The notes: generated by a model not told the origin, from the letters alone. A stretch of 43,534 nt of DNA from Arthrobacter sp. ISL-28 (GCF_018613875.1 NZ_JAGGPJ010000020.1:1-43534); one strand, 5' to 3'; shown: positions 15,977 to 24,796, numbered from the stretch's first letter. Program-made: numbers and translations.

Positions 15977-15986
15977 CTGTTAACAG
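15977..15986. promoter_or_regulatory. GntR operator copy C
   Basis: CTGTTAACAG is a perfect 10-bp palindrome within GTCGACTGTTAACAG (15972-15986). It lies about 50 bases before the transporter start codon and is centred exactly 70 bp from copy D. Confidence 0.65.
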
Positions 15987-16042
15987 GTGATATGCCAGTG
16001 TGACCTGCATCATGAGCTGCTGTCAACGGTCAACTTCAGAGG

Positions 16043-16072
16043 TTGACTGTTAACAGTGGCGCCAACTACTGT
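16043..16072 (+). promoter_or_regulatory. Promoter of the isomerase-dehydrogenase operon
   Basis: -35 TTGACT (16043-16048), an 18-bp spacer and -10 TACTGT (16067-16072) place the start of transcription about 40 bases before the ATG at 16121. The operator palindrome 16046-16057 overlaps the -35 box, so bound regulator would repress. Confidence 0.5.
16046..16057. promoter_or_regulatory. GntR operator copy D
   Basis: ACTGTTAACAGT is a perfect 12-bp palindrome preceded by GTTG, matching copies A and C. It overlaps the -35 element of the plus-strand promoter. Confidence 0.65.
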
Positions 16073-16120
16073 GGTCCTCATCACTACCGCCTGCAATGCA
16101 CGACCAGAGGATCAACGACG

Positions 16121-16945
16121 ATGTTCCACTCCCGGCTCGGGTGCTCATCCATCAGCTTCCGCCACGAGGACTTGCCCGCCGCGCTCCGCACCATCACCAG
16201 GCTTGGCTTTGATGAAATCGATCTCGGCGCCCTCCCCGGCGTCTGCGACCACGTCCCGTATGAGCTCGATGCGGAGGCCGTCAACGCCGTGACAGCGGAA
16301 GTCACCGCCTGCGGTCTCCGCACCCGGTCCGTCAACGGCGACATCGGAGATCTGAATGCGGTGCTCGACGACGGCCGGCAGGCAGCACGCGATCGGCACC
16401 TTGACGCACTGCTCACCCTGGCGGCCAACACCGGGGCGAAAGCCCTGGTCCTTCCCTGTGGCGCACTCAGCCATGATCCGGTCCGGAGTGTTGACGAGGA
16501 TCTGGACACGATCGCGGCGCAGCTGATCCGGGCCGGGCAGCGCGCAGGTGAGTTCGGCGTCCAACTCTGGACCGAGTCCCTGCACTTCCTCCGATTCTGC
16601 TGGAACCTGGAGCGCGCGGAACTGCTGTCCAGGCGGCTGGAAGGGACCGGCGTCGGCATCGTGATGGACTTCAGCCATATCGTGGCGGCCGGCGAGGACC
16701 CGCTGGAGTACATCGAACGCCACCAGGGCCTGATCGCCCATGTCCACCTGCGGGATGCCGTTCCCGGAAACATCAACCTCAGCATCGGCAACGGGCAGGC
16801 GGACTTCGCCGCCGGACTGCGCTCACTGGCAGCGCACGGCTATACCGGCCACTTCTCCCTCGAACTTGAGACCCGGGACGTCACCAATGACGAACGCCCG
16901 GCTGCCGCAGCCAAAGCGGCCAGCTTCCTTACCGACTTCATCTGA
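16121..16945 (+). CDS. Sugar isomerase/epimerase, AP-endonuclease-2-like TIM barrel
   Basis: From the ATG at 16121 (AGAGGA upstream) this encodes 274 residues. The fold is a TIM barrel of the xylose-isomerase-like/AP_endonuc_2 family. Candidate metal ligands lie in WTESLHFLRF (Glu), GIVMDFSH (Asp and His), AHVHLRD (His) and FSLELET (Glu), as in hydroxypyruvate isomerase, tagatose 3-epimerase and related enzymes. Members isomerise or epimerise free or acidic sugars; a few are dehydratases. It is divergent from the transporter and followed 28 bases later by the SDR gene. The substrate is unknown. Confidence 0.83.
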   Translation: MFHSRLGCSSISFRHEDLPAALRTITRLGFDEIDLGALPGVCDHVPYELDAEAVNAVTAEVTACGLRTRSVNGDIGDLNAVLDDGRQAARDRHLDALLTLAANTGAKALVLPCGALSHDPVRSVDEDLDTIAAQLIRAGQRAGEFGVQLWTESLHFLRFCWNLERAELLSRRLEGTGVGIVMDFSHIVAAGEDPLEYIERHQGLIAHVHLRDAVPGNINLSIGNGQADFAAGLRSLAAHGYTGHFSLELETRDVTNDERPAAAAKAASFLTDFI

Positions 16946-16973
16946 CCACCTCAAAAAACCATCAAGGAGCATC

Positions 16974-17750
16974 ATGACCACCACCATTCAGCGCACTGCC
17001 GTCCTCACCGGGGCCACTTCGGACCGGGGCATCGGCATCACCACCGCACGCCGCTACGCCAGTGAGGGCTGGGCCGTGGTGATTCTGGATCTTGACGGCG
17101 AGAAGTCTGCCAAGGTCGCAGCGGAAATCGGCAATGAATTCAACGTGCCGGCCTTCGGCTATGAGATCGACGTGGCCAGCGAAGATTCCGTCACGGCCGC
17201 CTACAAGGCGGTGGCAGCCGAAGTCAGCGCCGGCACCCTTCCGGCCGTGGGCGCCCTGGCCAACATCGCCGGCATCACCTCGCCGGTGCCCTTCCTGGAA
17301 ACCACGCTGGAACTGTGGAACAAGGTCATGGCCGTGAACTCCACCGGCACCTACCTCGTGACCAAGGCCTTCCTGCCGGACATGATCGCCAGCGGCTGGG
17401 GCCGGATCGTGAACATGTCCTCCGTCTCCGCCCAGCGCGGCGGCGGTGTCTTCGGCAAGGTTCCGTACTCCGCCGCGAAGGCAGCCATCCTTGGTTTCAC
17501 CAAGGCCCTGGCGCGTGAAATCGGTGCCACCGGCGTGACCGTCAACGCCATCACCCCCGGTGCCGTGGACACGAACATCCGGGTGGGCAGCACGGAGGAG
17601 CAGGAGGCCGCCATCAACGCTGGCATTCCCCTCGGACGCAACGCCACCACCGAGGAGATCGCCGCCGTCATCACCTTCCTCTCCTCGGAGGAGTCGGCCT
17701 ACCTCACGGGAACCACCATCGACATCAACGGTGGAAGCCACATCCACTAG
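16974..17750 (+). CDS. Short-chain dehydrogenase/reductase
   Basis: This 258-residue enzyme is a classical SDR. The cofactor motif is TGATSDRGIGITTA (about 12-25), the NAG-like motif is ANIAG (about 94-98) and the catalytic set includes Ser in NMSSVSAQ and YxxxK in PYSAAKAA. LTGTTIDINGGSH closes the fold. An Asp at the end of strand 2 (VVILDLDGE) favours NAD(H) over NADP(H). It is the second gene after the isomerase, with AAGGAG upstream of the ATG at 16974. It may oxidise a sugar, polyol or sugar acid to a keto form that the isomerase or transketolase then uses. Its stop lies 3 bases from the convergent gene. Confidence 0.87.
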   Translation: MTTTIQRTAVLTGATSDRGIGITTARRYASEGWAVVILDLDGEKSAKVAAEIGNEFNVPAFGYEIDVASEDSVTAAYKAVAAEVSAGTLPAVGALANIAGITSPVPFLETTLELWNKVMAVNSTGTYLVTKAFLPDMIASGWGRIVNMSSVSAQRGGGVFGKVPYSAAKAAILGFTKALAREIGATGVTVNAITPGAVDTNIRVGSTEEQEAAINAGIPLGRNATTEEIAAVITFLSSEESAYLTGTTIDINGGSHIH

Positions 17751-17753
17751 TGG

Positions 17754-18863
17754 CTACTCCACCGTGACCTTCACCCGCTGGACCACGTTGTTGCCCATGC
17801 CCTGGTAATTCCAGTGCTGCTCGAGTGGCTGGATGGCGCCGGTGGCGTCAGTGGCCCGGCAGATCAGTTCGTGCTCGCCGGCATCGGCCACCCACGGAAC
17901 ACTCCAGCCGCGCCAGGCAAAGGCGCCGGCAGGTGTGTCCAGCTGCGCGGGTATCCATTTGCCGTCGATTCCGACGTTCACGCCCGTCACGGCGCCTTCG
18001 CCCGACCAGGCGCGGCCGCGCAGCGTCACCGGGCCGCGGGGGAGGACCCGCCGCCGCGTGTAGAAGTCGGGAATGCCCGGGGGGATCATCAGCGAGCGAA
18101 CCCTAATCCGCGAAACCGGTGTGCCGGCGTCGTCCGCGTTGTGCTGGTAGCGGTACGCGACCTCCTGCTGGAAGCCGTGGAACGGCCGGGTCACCACCTG
18201 GATGGACTGCAGCCATTTGACGCTTGTCATGCCGTACCAGCCGGGAACCACGAGCCGCAGCGGGTAGCCGTGCTGGGGCGGCAGCTCGCTGCCGTTCATC
18301 TTGTAGGCGAGCACGACGTCGCCGCGCATCGCTTCCGCGATCGGCAGGCTCCGCGCGTACTGGTGCCGGATGCCGGCCTGGATCCCCTCATCCAGCCCGG
18401 TGAATACGACTTCGACGGCTTCGGGCTCCACTCCGGCCTGCGCGAGGACATAGGCCAGTGGAACACCCGTCCACAATGCTGTTCCGACGGCTTCGAGCGT
18501 CCACGGCTGGCTCAGCGGCCTCGGTTTGAGCAGGGAGCGCCCGTTGCCGGCACACTCCAAGGTCACCGGGAGGCTGATCGCCGGGTCTTTCTTCAGCGCT
18601 GCGAGGCTCAGCTCGAGTGCCCGCTCCACGGCCCCGCCGATCCGCAGGTGCCAAGCCCCGGGGTCGACGTGCGGGATATCAAAGTGCGTCAGGATGTAAT
18701 GCAGCCCGGGCGGCGTGATGTCCTCCCGGAGCGCCTCCAGAGGCATCGCGTGGTTCCGTGCCGCGAGCTGCAGCTCCTCAGGGGTGAGCGCCTCGTAGGT
18801 GGGCTCCCCTGAATGCGGTCTGTGCCGGGCGGACTGGCGGCGTCTGTAGATCAGCTTGGACAT
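17754..18863 (-). CDS. Sulfite-oxidase-like molybdopterin oxidoreductase
   Basis: This 369-residue protein has the Oxidoreductase_molyb domain (about 40-225) with the Mo-ligand cysteine in VTLECAGNGRS (Cys104). A dimerisation Mo-co_dimer domain follows (about 245-365). GYPLRLVVPGWYGMTSVKWL is highly typical of the sulfite oxidase family. No Tat or Sec signal and no heme domain are seen, so it differs from periplasmic SorA and from MsrP-type YedY and is probably cytoplasmic. The electron acceptor is unknown. It is a single gene, convergent with the SDR. Confidence 0.87.
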   Translation of the reverse strand: MSKLIYRRRQSARHRPHSGEPTYEALTPEELQLAARNHAMPLEALREDITPPGLHYILTHFDIPHVDPGAWHLRIGGAVERALELSLAALKKDPAISLPVTLECAGNGRSLLKPRPLSQPWTLEAVGTALWTGVPLAYVLAQAGVEPEAVEVVFTGLDEGIQAGIRHQYARSLPIAEAMRGDVVLAYKMNGSELPPQHGYPLRLVVPGWYGMTSVKWLQSIQVVTRPFHGFQQEVAYRYQHNADDAGTPVSRIRVRSLMIPPGIPDFYTRRRVLPRGPVTLRGRAWSGEGAVTGVNVGIDGKWIPAQLDTPAGAFAWRGWSVPWVADAGEHELICRATDATGAIQPLEQHWNYQGMGNNVVQRVKVTVE

Positions 18864-19034
18864 GGCATTGCGATTCTGCTCGGTGCTGCGGACGGACGGG
18901 CCCCCATTTCTCAGGTTTACGCCGCGCCCGCAGTACCGTCAATGCCGTTTTTGAGCCGCGGGAATTGCCTGGGGACCTAGATCTGCGGCAGCTTCAGGCA
19001 CTCCTCGAGTCCCATCGGGTCCTGCCCGCCGCTC

Positions 19035-20060
19035 CTAGGCTTCGCGTGTGGCAGGGGACTTCGTCTGGGCAGGATCACGCTCAGCCAACTCGCCGATGGC
19101 GGCATCGATCTTCTTCATCGTCTCCGGCTCAAGTTTGACGCCCGACGCCGCCGCGGTGTCGGCAATCTGCTCCGGACGGGAGGCCCCGATGATGGCGGAA
19201 GCCACGTTGGGGTTTTGCAGCACCCAGGCGACCGCCAGCTGCGGCATCGTCAGCCCGGCCTCCTCGGCCACCGGTTTGAGCTCCTGCACACCGGCGAGCA
19301 CGTCATCGCGCATCCAACGCTGGATCATCTTGGCACCGCCCTTGTCATCGGTGGCACGGCTGCCTTCGGGCAGCGGCTCGCCGGGCAGGTATTTGCCGCT
19401 GAGGACGCCCTGGGCCATGGGTGACCACACGATCTGGGAGACGCCGAGTTCTTCCGACGCCGGGACCACCTCTTCCTCGATGACCCGCCACAGCATGGAG
19501 TACTGGGGCTGGTTGGAGATCAGCTGGAAGCCCAGGTCCTGGGCGAGCGCGTGCCCGTTCCGGAGCTGTTCGGCGGTCCATTCGCTGACGCCGATGTAGA
19601 GCGCCTTGCCCTGCCGCACGATATCCGCGAAGGCCTGCATGGTCTCTTCCAGTGGTGTCTCGAAATCGTAGCGGTGTGCCTGGTACAGGTCCACGTAGTC
19701 TGTCTGCAGCCTGGTCAGGGAGCTGTCGATGGACTCCATGATGTGCTTGCGGGACAGGCCCAGGTCGTTCTTGCCTTTCGGCCCGGTGGGACCGTAGACC
19801 TTGGTGAATATTTCCAGCGACTGGCGCCGTTCGCCCTTGAGCGCTTCGCCGAGGACCGTCTCCGCGGCGGTGTTGGCGTAGACGTCCGCGGTGTCAAAGG
19901 TGCTGATGCCGGCGTCGAGCGCTGCCCGCACGCACTGGGTCGCGACATCGTTTTCCACCTGGGAGCCGTGGGTCAGCCAGTTGCCGAACGTGATTTCCGA
20001 GATCTTGAAGCCGCTGTTACCGAGGTATCTGAATTCCATGGGTTTCACGCTAGCGGACAT
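19035..20060 (-). CDS. Aldo/keto reductase, Kv-beta-like family
   Basis: This 341-residue NADPH-dependent oxidoreductase has the catalytic tetrad Asp56, Tyr61, Lys87 and His129 (FDTADVYANT, FTKVYG, YQAHRYD). The cofactor end SAIIGASRPEQIADTAAA is also present. Sequence features (RYLGNSGFKISEITFGNW, SPMAQGVLSGKYLPG) place it with the potassium-channel-beta/YghZ-like AKRs. These reduce small aldehydes such as methylglyoxal or glyceraldehyde phosphate. The start at 20060 (MSASVKP) or the ATG at 20039 (MEFRYLG) are both possible; neither has a strong ribosome-binding site. It is a single gene. Confidence 0.87.
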   Translation of the reverse strand: MSASVKPMEFRYLGNSGFKISEITFGNWLTHGSQVENDVATQCVRAALDAGISTFDTADVYANTAAETVLGEALKGERRQSLEIFTKVYGPTGPKGKNDLGLSRKHIMESIDSSLTRLQTDYVDLYQAHRYDFETPLEETMQAFADIVRQGKALYIGVSEWTAEQLRNGHALAQDLGFQLISNQPQYSMLWRVIEEEVVPASEELGVSQIVWSPMAQGVLSGKYLPGEPLPEGSRATDDKGGAKMIQRWMRDDVLAGVQELKPVAEEAGLTMPQLAVAWVLQNPNVASAIIGASRPEQIADTAAASGVKLEPETMKKIDAAIGELAERDPAQTKSPATREA

Positions 20061-20148
20061 GGTTGCTCAAGGTAAGGGATATTGGCAGGTCATCTGCCTG
20101 CCGTAAACCCTGCCCGGGCACCCTTCAGGTGGCGGGCCTGCCGCTGCG

Positions 20149-20958
20149 TCAGGACCGGATGTGGGATTCGGTATGCTGCGCCAGCGAAACCAAGGATCCG
20201 GTGTCAAGGATGGCCATGTGCCCGGCGGCCGCGGGCTTCTGGACCTGCAGCGGGGGTTCGGTGGCCGACTTTGCCAGCGACGCCGGGGCCTGCGATCCCA
20301 TTGCAACCTGGGCTCCCTTGGATCCGGGGGCGCGGGACGGCGGGGCCGGGATTCGGGTTAACGGCGGACGCGGGCTGTGGTCCAGCGCGGTCTCTACGAG
20401 CGGCGCAACCTTCTCCACCTCAGTGGCAGGGCCCTTGCCGGGCAGGTCCCGGACCGGGGCATCGATTACCGGAGCGGCAGCCGCCCGCGCCCGCGCCACC
20501 GCGCGGGCATCCGCTGCGGCAACAGCGTCCGCCCAGTCCTTCGCGAGAACCGGCGGCACGGGGCGCGCCGCTGTCACCAGCGGGTGATGCTCGACGGCGG
20601 TGCGGAGCGCCTCTTGGACGCCGGCGCGGCTCAGCAGCTTCTTCCAGTCGCGGGGAGGACGCGGCGCACGAACCGGTAGGGGCGCTTTCGGTGCCTCCGT
20701 GGATGCGGAAGTGTTTCGTGAAGAAGAGGTCTGGGACGCCTGGAGCTGGGTATCGACCGGCAGCCGCACCACCTCGATGGTGTCGTTCCGGGGGAACCTG
20801 CCGAACAGCGCCATCAGGACCAACGCCAGAAGTCGGCCGACTCCGGCGAGCAGCAGCATCGCGACGAAGACGATGAAAAGCCCGAGGAACATGACAAAGG
20901 CTACGAACACCGTGCCAAAAAACGTCAGGTTCAGTGCAATCGTTGCTGGATCTCCCAC
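20149..20958 (-). CDS. Hypothetical membrane-anchored protein with disordered tail
   Basis: This 269-residue protein starts at GTG 20958 with GGAGG upstream. It has a long N-terminal hydrophobic region (about 8-55, one or two membrane helices). The rest is low-complexity, rich in Ala, Pro, Ser and Arg, and contains one short folded-looking piece (DWKKLLSRAGVQEALRTAVE). Its hydrophobic N terminus resembles that of the 100-residue protein at 24797-25099: both run from a Thr/Phe-Phe-Gly-Thr-Val-Phe-like motif into LAGVGRLLALV or LVGVGRLAWLI. The two may be paralogues. No function is known. Confidence 0.65.
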   Translation of the reverse strand: MGDPATIALNLTFFGTVFVAFVMFLGLFIVFVAMLLLAGVGRLLALVLMALFGRFPRNDTIEVVRLPVDTQLQASQTSSSRNTSASTEAPKAPLPVRAPRPPRDWKKLLSRAGVQEALRTAVEHHPLVTAARPVPPVLAKDWADAVAAADARAVARARAAAAPVIDAPVRDLPGKGPATEVEKVAPLVETALDHSPRPPLTRIPAPPSRAPGSKGAQVAMGSQAPASLAKSATEPPLQVQKPAAAGHMAILDTGSLVSLAQHTESHIRS

Positions 20959-21166
20959 GTCACCCTCCTAACAGTCCGCCTCTGCGCATACCGCGACAGT
21001 CTCAGCGGACAACAGCCCCTAACAACCATACGGACTATTTACTGCCGACATGCACTCATCACAAGGCCCGCCTAGTGTTGTTTCGAACCTGTTATCGGAT
21101 GCCCGCTCCGCGGCAGGCATATAGTCGGAAACAGCAAGTAAACCTCCACAATTTTCAGGGGAATCC

Positions 21167-21574
21167 GTGAGCAAGCCAGAGCCCTTCGCCGGAAACTGCC
21201 CGTGCCTGTCGGGGGAGCAGTACGCGGAGTGCTGCGGCCGTTTCCATGCCGGAACGGCGGAGGCGGCGACGGCTGAACAGCTGATGCGTTCCCGCTACAG
21301 CGCGTTCGTCCTGCTGGACGCCGGCTACCTGCTGAAAACCTGGCATCCGGACACCCGGCCTGCTGAGCTGGAGCTTGATCCCGGGCTCGAGTGGCGCCGG
21401 CTGGACATCGTATCCACGAACCGCGGCGGCCCTCTGGACACCCAGGGAACCGTGGAGTTCAAGGCACATTTCAGGCAGGACGGCGAACGCGGCGTCCACC
21501 ACGAGACCAGCCGCTTCCTCAGGGTGGACCGCCGCTGGTACTACCTTGACGCCCTCGTTCTTCACCAGGCCTGA
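21167..21574 (+). CDS. YchJ-family (UPF0225) SEC-C motif protein
   Basis: This 135-residue protein starts at GTG 21167 with AGGGGA upstream. It opens with a SEC-C-like zinc motif, CPCLSGEQYAECC (about 11-23). The YchJ-type NTF2-like domain follows: AEQLMRSRYSAFVLLDAGYL, LKTWHPDTRP, GTVEFKAHFRQDG and RWYYLDA. The biochemical role of YchJ is not established; the C-terminal domain is an NTF2-like cone fold. It is a single gene, convergent with the next. The family match is strong. Confidence 0.88.
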   Translation: MSKPEPFAGNCPCLSGEQYAECCGRFHAGTAEAATAEQLMRSRYSAFVLLDAGYLLKTWHPDTRPAELELDPGLEWRRLDIVSTNRGGPLDTQGTVEFKAHFRQDGERGVHHETSRFLRVDRRWYYLDALVLHQA

Positions 21575-21610
21575 CCTCTGCAGCATGGGTTCTTCTTAAC
21601 GGCAGCGCTC

Positions 21611-22504
21611 CTAGTGCTCCTCATAGTCCGCAGTGGGTGTGAATCCGGCACGGTCCACCTTGCGGTGGAAGTGCATGCCGGCCATGCCGCCCACCACGGC
21701 GCCGACCAGCGCTACCGCCGCCACGACAACGGCGGCGATGATGCTGGTGGTGTTGAGCTGGCCTTCATTGACCGGAATCCTCGGGAAGCTGTTCAGCTGG
21801 GCCAGGATATTGAACTGTTCTCCGGCGATCATGCCCAGCACAGCCACCACGATGGCTGCGATCAGGGCCCAGATCCACACCATGAACCCCTGCTTGGCCC
21901 CGTTGAACCGAGCCATCCGTCCGGCCACATAACCGCCGCTGTAGTAGGAGATGAACAGGATCACGAGCAAGAGGACTATGCCCATGATCCCCACGGTCTG
22001 GTTGCTCGTTGCCCGGCCGACTGCCTCGTTGACGTCAGTGTCGGTGGCCAGGCCGACGGCTGTTCCGGCAGCAGCCACGAGGGCCGTCAGCAGCACTGCC
22101 ATGCCGGTAGCGGCCAGCCAGCCGAAGAAAGCCGAACCAACCTTGATCCCGCCGAAGGCCTCCTTTTCACGGGCAGAGGCGGTCTCCCTCGATGCCAGGC
22201 TCGGGTCGGTGTGGGGAGCGGCGGTCGTGTCGGTGTCCGGCGTGTAGTCCCGCTCGGCGGAGGGTTCCTGAGTGTTCATGGCACGAGTCTCTGTGTCGTG
22301 CGTATCAGTGTCCCGGGCCTCAGCAGTGTCCCGGGTATGCAGGGCGCGAGTGTCGGTATCCCGTTGGTCGCCGTGCCTTAGGTCCTTATTCCGCGGTTCA
22401 GGCTCGCGTGACTGGGTGGCATCGTAGACCGGGGTGTCGTCGGCGCTGTGCCCGGATTGGGTATGCCGGGGTCGTCTGTCCCCGGAACCGATTGGGCTGC
22501 TCAT
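21611..22504 (-). CDS. Hypothetical membrane protein with Asp/Thr/Arg-rich N-terminal repeats
   Basis: From the ATG at 22504 this encodes 297 residues; in-frame starts up to 22555 are possible and none has a strong Shine-Dalgarno sequence. Residues about 40-110 are charged and repetitive (RDTDTRALHTRD, ARDTDTHDTETRA). Four membrane helices follow: AFFGWLAATGMAVLLTALVA, IMGIVLLLVILFISYYSGGY, VWIWALIAAIVVAVLGMIAG and SIIAAVVVAAVALVGAVVGG, with GAKQGFMVWIW between the second and third. The cytoplasmic tail is short. I do not recognise a family. The convergent YchJ-like gene ends 36 bases away. Confidence 0.65.
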   Translation of the reverse strand: MSSPIGSGDRRPRHTQSGHSADDTPVYDATQSREPEPRNKDLRHGDQRDTDTRALHTRDTAEARDTDTHDTETRAMNTQEPSAERDYTPDTDTTAAPHTDPSLASRETASAREKEAFGGIKVGSAFFGWLAATGMAVLLTALVAAAGTAVGLATDTDVNEAVGRATSNQTVGIMGIVLLLVILFISYYSGGYVAGRMARFNGAKQGFMVWIWALIAAIVVAVLGMIAGEQFNILAQLNSFPRIPVNEGQLNTTSIIAAVVVAAVALVGAVVGGMAGMHFHRKVDRAGFTPTADYEEH

Positions 22505-22679
22505 CGAACGTCTCGCTTTCATTGAACGGACCGGCTCAAGGTCTAAGCCGGGCAACGCAATGCCGAAGCCGAGGCTCTGGCCTCACTTCTAGCTAACTCC
22601 GTTCAATCGCCGATAGCAAGGATGCTTACTATTTCGTTTTCGTGCCGCGCAGGCGAAGGTAAGCCTGTTTGTCGCCCAT

Positions 22680-24734
22680 TCAGCGGTATTTCCGGTGCAG
22701 GTCTTCCTTGATCGAAGCCCCGGGTGAAGCGTCGGCGATCCATGGCCCTGTACCTTCTGACTGGTCCAGCACCCCGGCCTCAAGCCACTGGTAATCACCC
22801 GCCAGGACCTTGCGTGAAAGGTCACGGTCGCCGTCGTCAGTGTTCCGCCACAGCTGGTCGAAGTATTCGTCCACCCGCACGCGCGCCTGCTCGCAAAAGG
22901 CCTCCGCGAGTTCGAACGCGGTGGCGCCGCGCTCTGGCGCGGTGCGCAGCAGCATCTCCGCCCGGGAGCAGCACGCAGCCATGGCGAAGAGCTCGGCGCC
23001 AATGTCCACGATCCGTCCAAGGAATGCTTGCTTGTGCTCCAGCCTGGCCTGCCAGCGGCCCATGCCGTAGAACGTCTGGCGCGCCAGCCGCCTCGAGGAC
23101 CGTTCCACAAAGCGCAACTGCTTGGCGAGCCTGCCGAACTCGCTGTAGGACCGCGGATCCATGCCGGCGCCCGCCACGAGTTTGGGCAGCCACTTCGCGT
23201 AGAAGCCGGACGCCCCGACGGCGGCCCTCGCCTTGTCTGACAGGCTCGCATCCGCGGACGCCAGATCCCCGGCAGCAGCCAGGTGGGCATCCACGGCTTC
23301 ACGGGCGATCAGGAGCTTCATGATCTCCGATGACCCTTCAAAGATCCGGTTAATGCGCAGGTCGCGCAGCTGCTGCTCCGCGGGTACGGCGCGCTCGCCG
23401 CGGGCCTCCAGCGAATCGGCGGTTTCGAAACCCCTGCCGCCGCGGATCTGCACCAGCTCATCTGCAATCCGGTAGCTGATTTCCGTGGACCACAGCTTGG
23501 CGAGGGCGGCCTCGATGCGGACGTCCTTCTGCCCGGCGTCAGCCAGTTCCGCGGACAACTCAAACACGGCATCCAGGGCGAAAGCTGTGGCGGCAATGAA
23601 CGCGATCTTCTTGCCGACGGCCTCGTGCTTGCCCACCGGCCGGCCCCACTGGGTGCGTGCATTGGACCATTCGCGGGCGATCTTCAAACTCCAGCGCCCC
23701 GTGGCGACGCACAGGGCCGGAAGCGAAAGCCTTCCCGTGTTAAGCGTGGTGAGAGCGATCTTGAGGCCCTGGCCCTCGCGGCCCAGCCGGTTGGCCGCAG
23801 GAACCCTGACTTGGTGGAAGCGGGTGACGCCGTTCTCGATGCCACGCAGGCCCATGAAGGCATTCCTGTTCTCCACGGTGATGCCCGGGGAGTCCATCTC
23901 CACCACGAAGGCCGTGATTCCGCCCTTGTGGACGGTGCCGTCGGAACCGGTGTGCCGCGGCACCACGGCCATCACCACCACAAGCTCAGCGATCACACCG
24001 TTGGTGGTCCAAAGTTTCACGCCGTCCAAAATGTACGCCTCGCCGTCGTCCGTTGGGACGGCGGTGCTGCCCATCCGGGCGGGGTCGCTGCCGACGTCGG
24101 GCTCGGTGAGCAGGAAGGCGGTAATGGCGCCGGCAGCGCATCGCGGCAGGTATTCCCGTTTCTGTTCGGCGGTACCGAAAACCTTCACCGGCTCAGGCAC
24201 GCCGATGGACTGGTGGGCCGAGAGCAGCGCGCCCAGGCTGGGGTGCACCGAGCCCAGCAGCCCCAGCGCCCGGCCGTAGTACACCAGCGACAGCCCCAGC
24301 CCGCCGTACTCCAGCGGAATTTTCATGCCGAACACGCCGAGGTCAGCCAGCGCCTTAAGGTACTCGTCCGGGATCTTGGCATCGCGCTCAATCACCCGGC
24401 CGGACATTGTCCGGCATAGCGCTGTGAGCTGCTCCATGAAGGCCTCGCCGCGCTCCACGTCATCGGCTTTGGCCGCGGGCCAGGGGTGGATGAGGCCGAG
24501 GTCGAAGCTGCCGAGATACAGGCCCTTGGCGAAGCTCGGCTGCTCCCACTCCGTTTCGCGGGCGGCCTCCGCGACTGCCCTGGCGTCCTCGGCGGAAGCA
24601 CCCGCGCCGATCCTCTCGGCGGCTACGGGCGTCTCGGAGGCAGGGCTGTCGATGGTCGGGATGGTGCCGGTGCCGGCGGACTGTTCCCGGACGCCAGGGT
24701 TTTCAGTGGCGGGACTGTCGGTGGCAGAGCTCAC
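22680..24734 (-). CDS. Acyl-CoA dehydrogenase with C-terminal extension
   Basis: This 684-residue flavoprotein starts at GTG 24734 (GAGGAG 7 bases upstream). After a disordered Ser/Pro/Thr lead (1-60) come the N-terminal domain (DLGVFGMKIPLEYGGLGLSL), the beta domain (TAFLLTEPDVGSDPARMGST) and the C-terminal helical domain (RIADELVQIRGGRGFETADS). RINRIFEGSSEIMK holds the position of the catalytic Glu in many family members. An extra helical region of about 170 residues follows, as in very-long-chain ACADs and FadE-type enzymes. It should oxidise an acyl-CoA to the trans-2-enoyl-CoA using FAD and electron-transferring flavoprotein; chain length is unknown. Confidence 0.87.
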   Translation of the reverse strand: MSSATDSPATENPGVREQSAGTGTIPTIDSPASETPVAAERIGAGASAEDARAVAEAARETEWEQPSFAKGLYLGSFDLGLIHPWPAAKADDVERGEAFMEQLTALCRTMSGRVIERDAKIPDEYLKALADLGVFGMKIPLEYGGLGLSLVYYGRALGLLGSVHPSLGALLSAHQSIGVPEPVKVFGTAEQKREYLPRCAAGAITAFLLTEPDVGSDPARMGSTAVPTDDGEAYILDGVKLWTTNGVIAELVVVMAVVPRHTGSDGTVHKGGITAFVVEMDSPGITVENRNAFMGLRGIENGVTRFHQVRVPAANRLGREGQGLKIALTTLNTGRLSLPALCVATGRWSLKIAREWSNARTQWGRPVGKHEAVGKKIAFIAATAFALDAVFELSAELADAGQKDVRIEAALAKLWSTEISYRIADELVQIRGGRGFETADSLEARGERAVPAEQQLRDLRINRIFEGSSEIMKLLIAREAVDAHLAAAGDLASADASLSDKARAAVGASGFYAKWLPKLVAGAGMDPRSYSEFGRLAKQLRFVERSSRRLARQTFYGMGRWQARLEHKQAFLGRIVDIGAELFAMAACCSRAEMLLRTAPERGATAFELAEAFCEQARVRVDEYFDQLWRNTDDGDRDLSRKVLAGDYQWLEAGVLDQSEGTGPWIADASPGASIKEDLHRKYR

Positions 24735-24796
24735 GGGGCATCTCCTCTAACCGGTGATCGGCTAAAGCCCTGGGTCCGCCGCGGGTGGAGAACCCT

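Noticed and set aside
15924..16013. Upstream ATG at 16013 as start of the MHS transporter
   Set aside because: It would translate the operator region; the ATG at 15926 has a strong AAAGGAAA ribosome-binding site and the normal family N terminus.
18978..19032. Short minus-strand tail reading DPMGLEECLKLPQI then stop
   Set aside because: Looks like a protein C terminus but no body is found upstream; the aldo/keto reductase gene is in a different frame. Too short to call a gene remnant.
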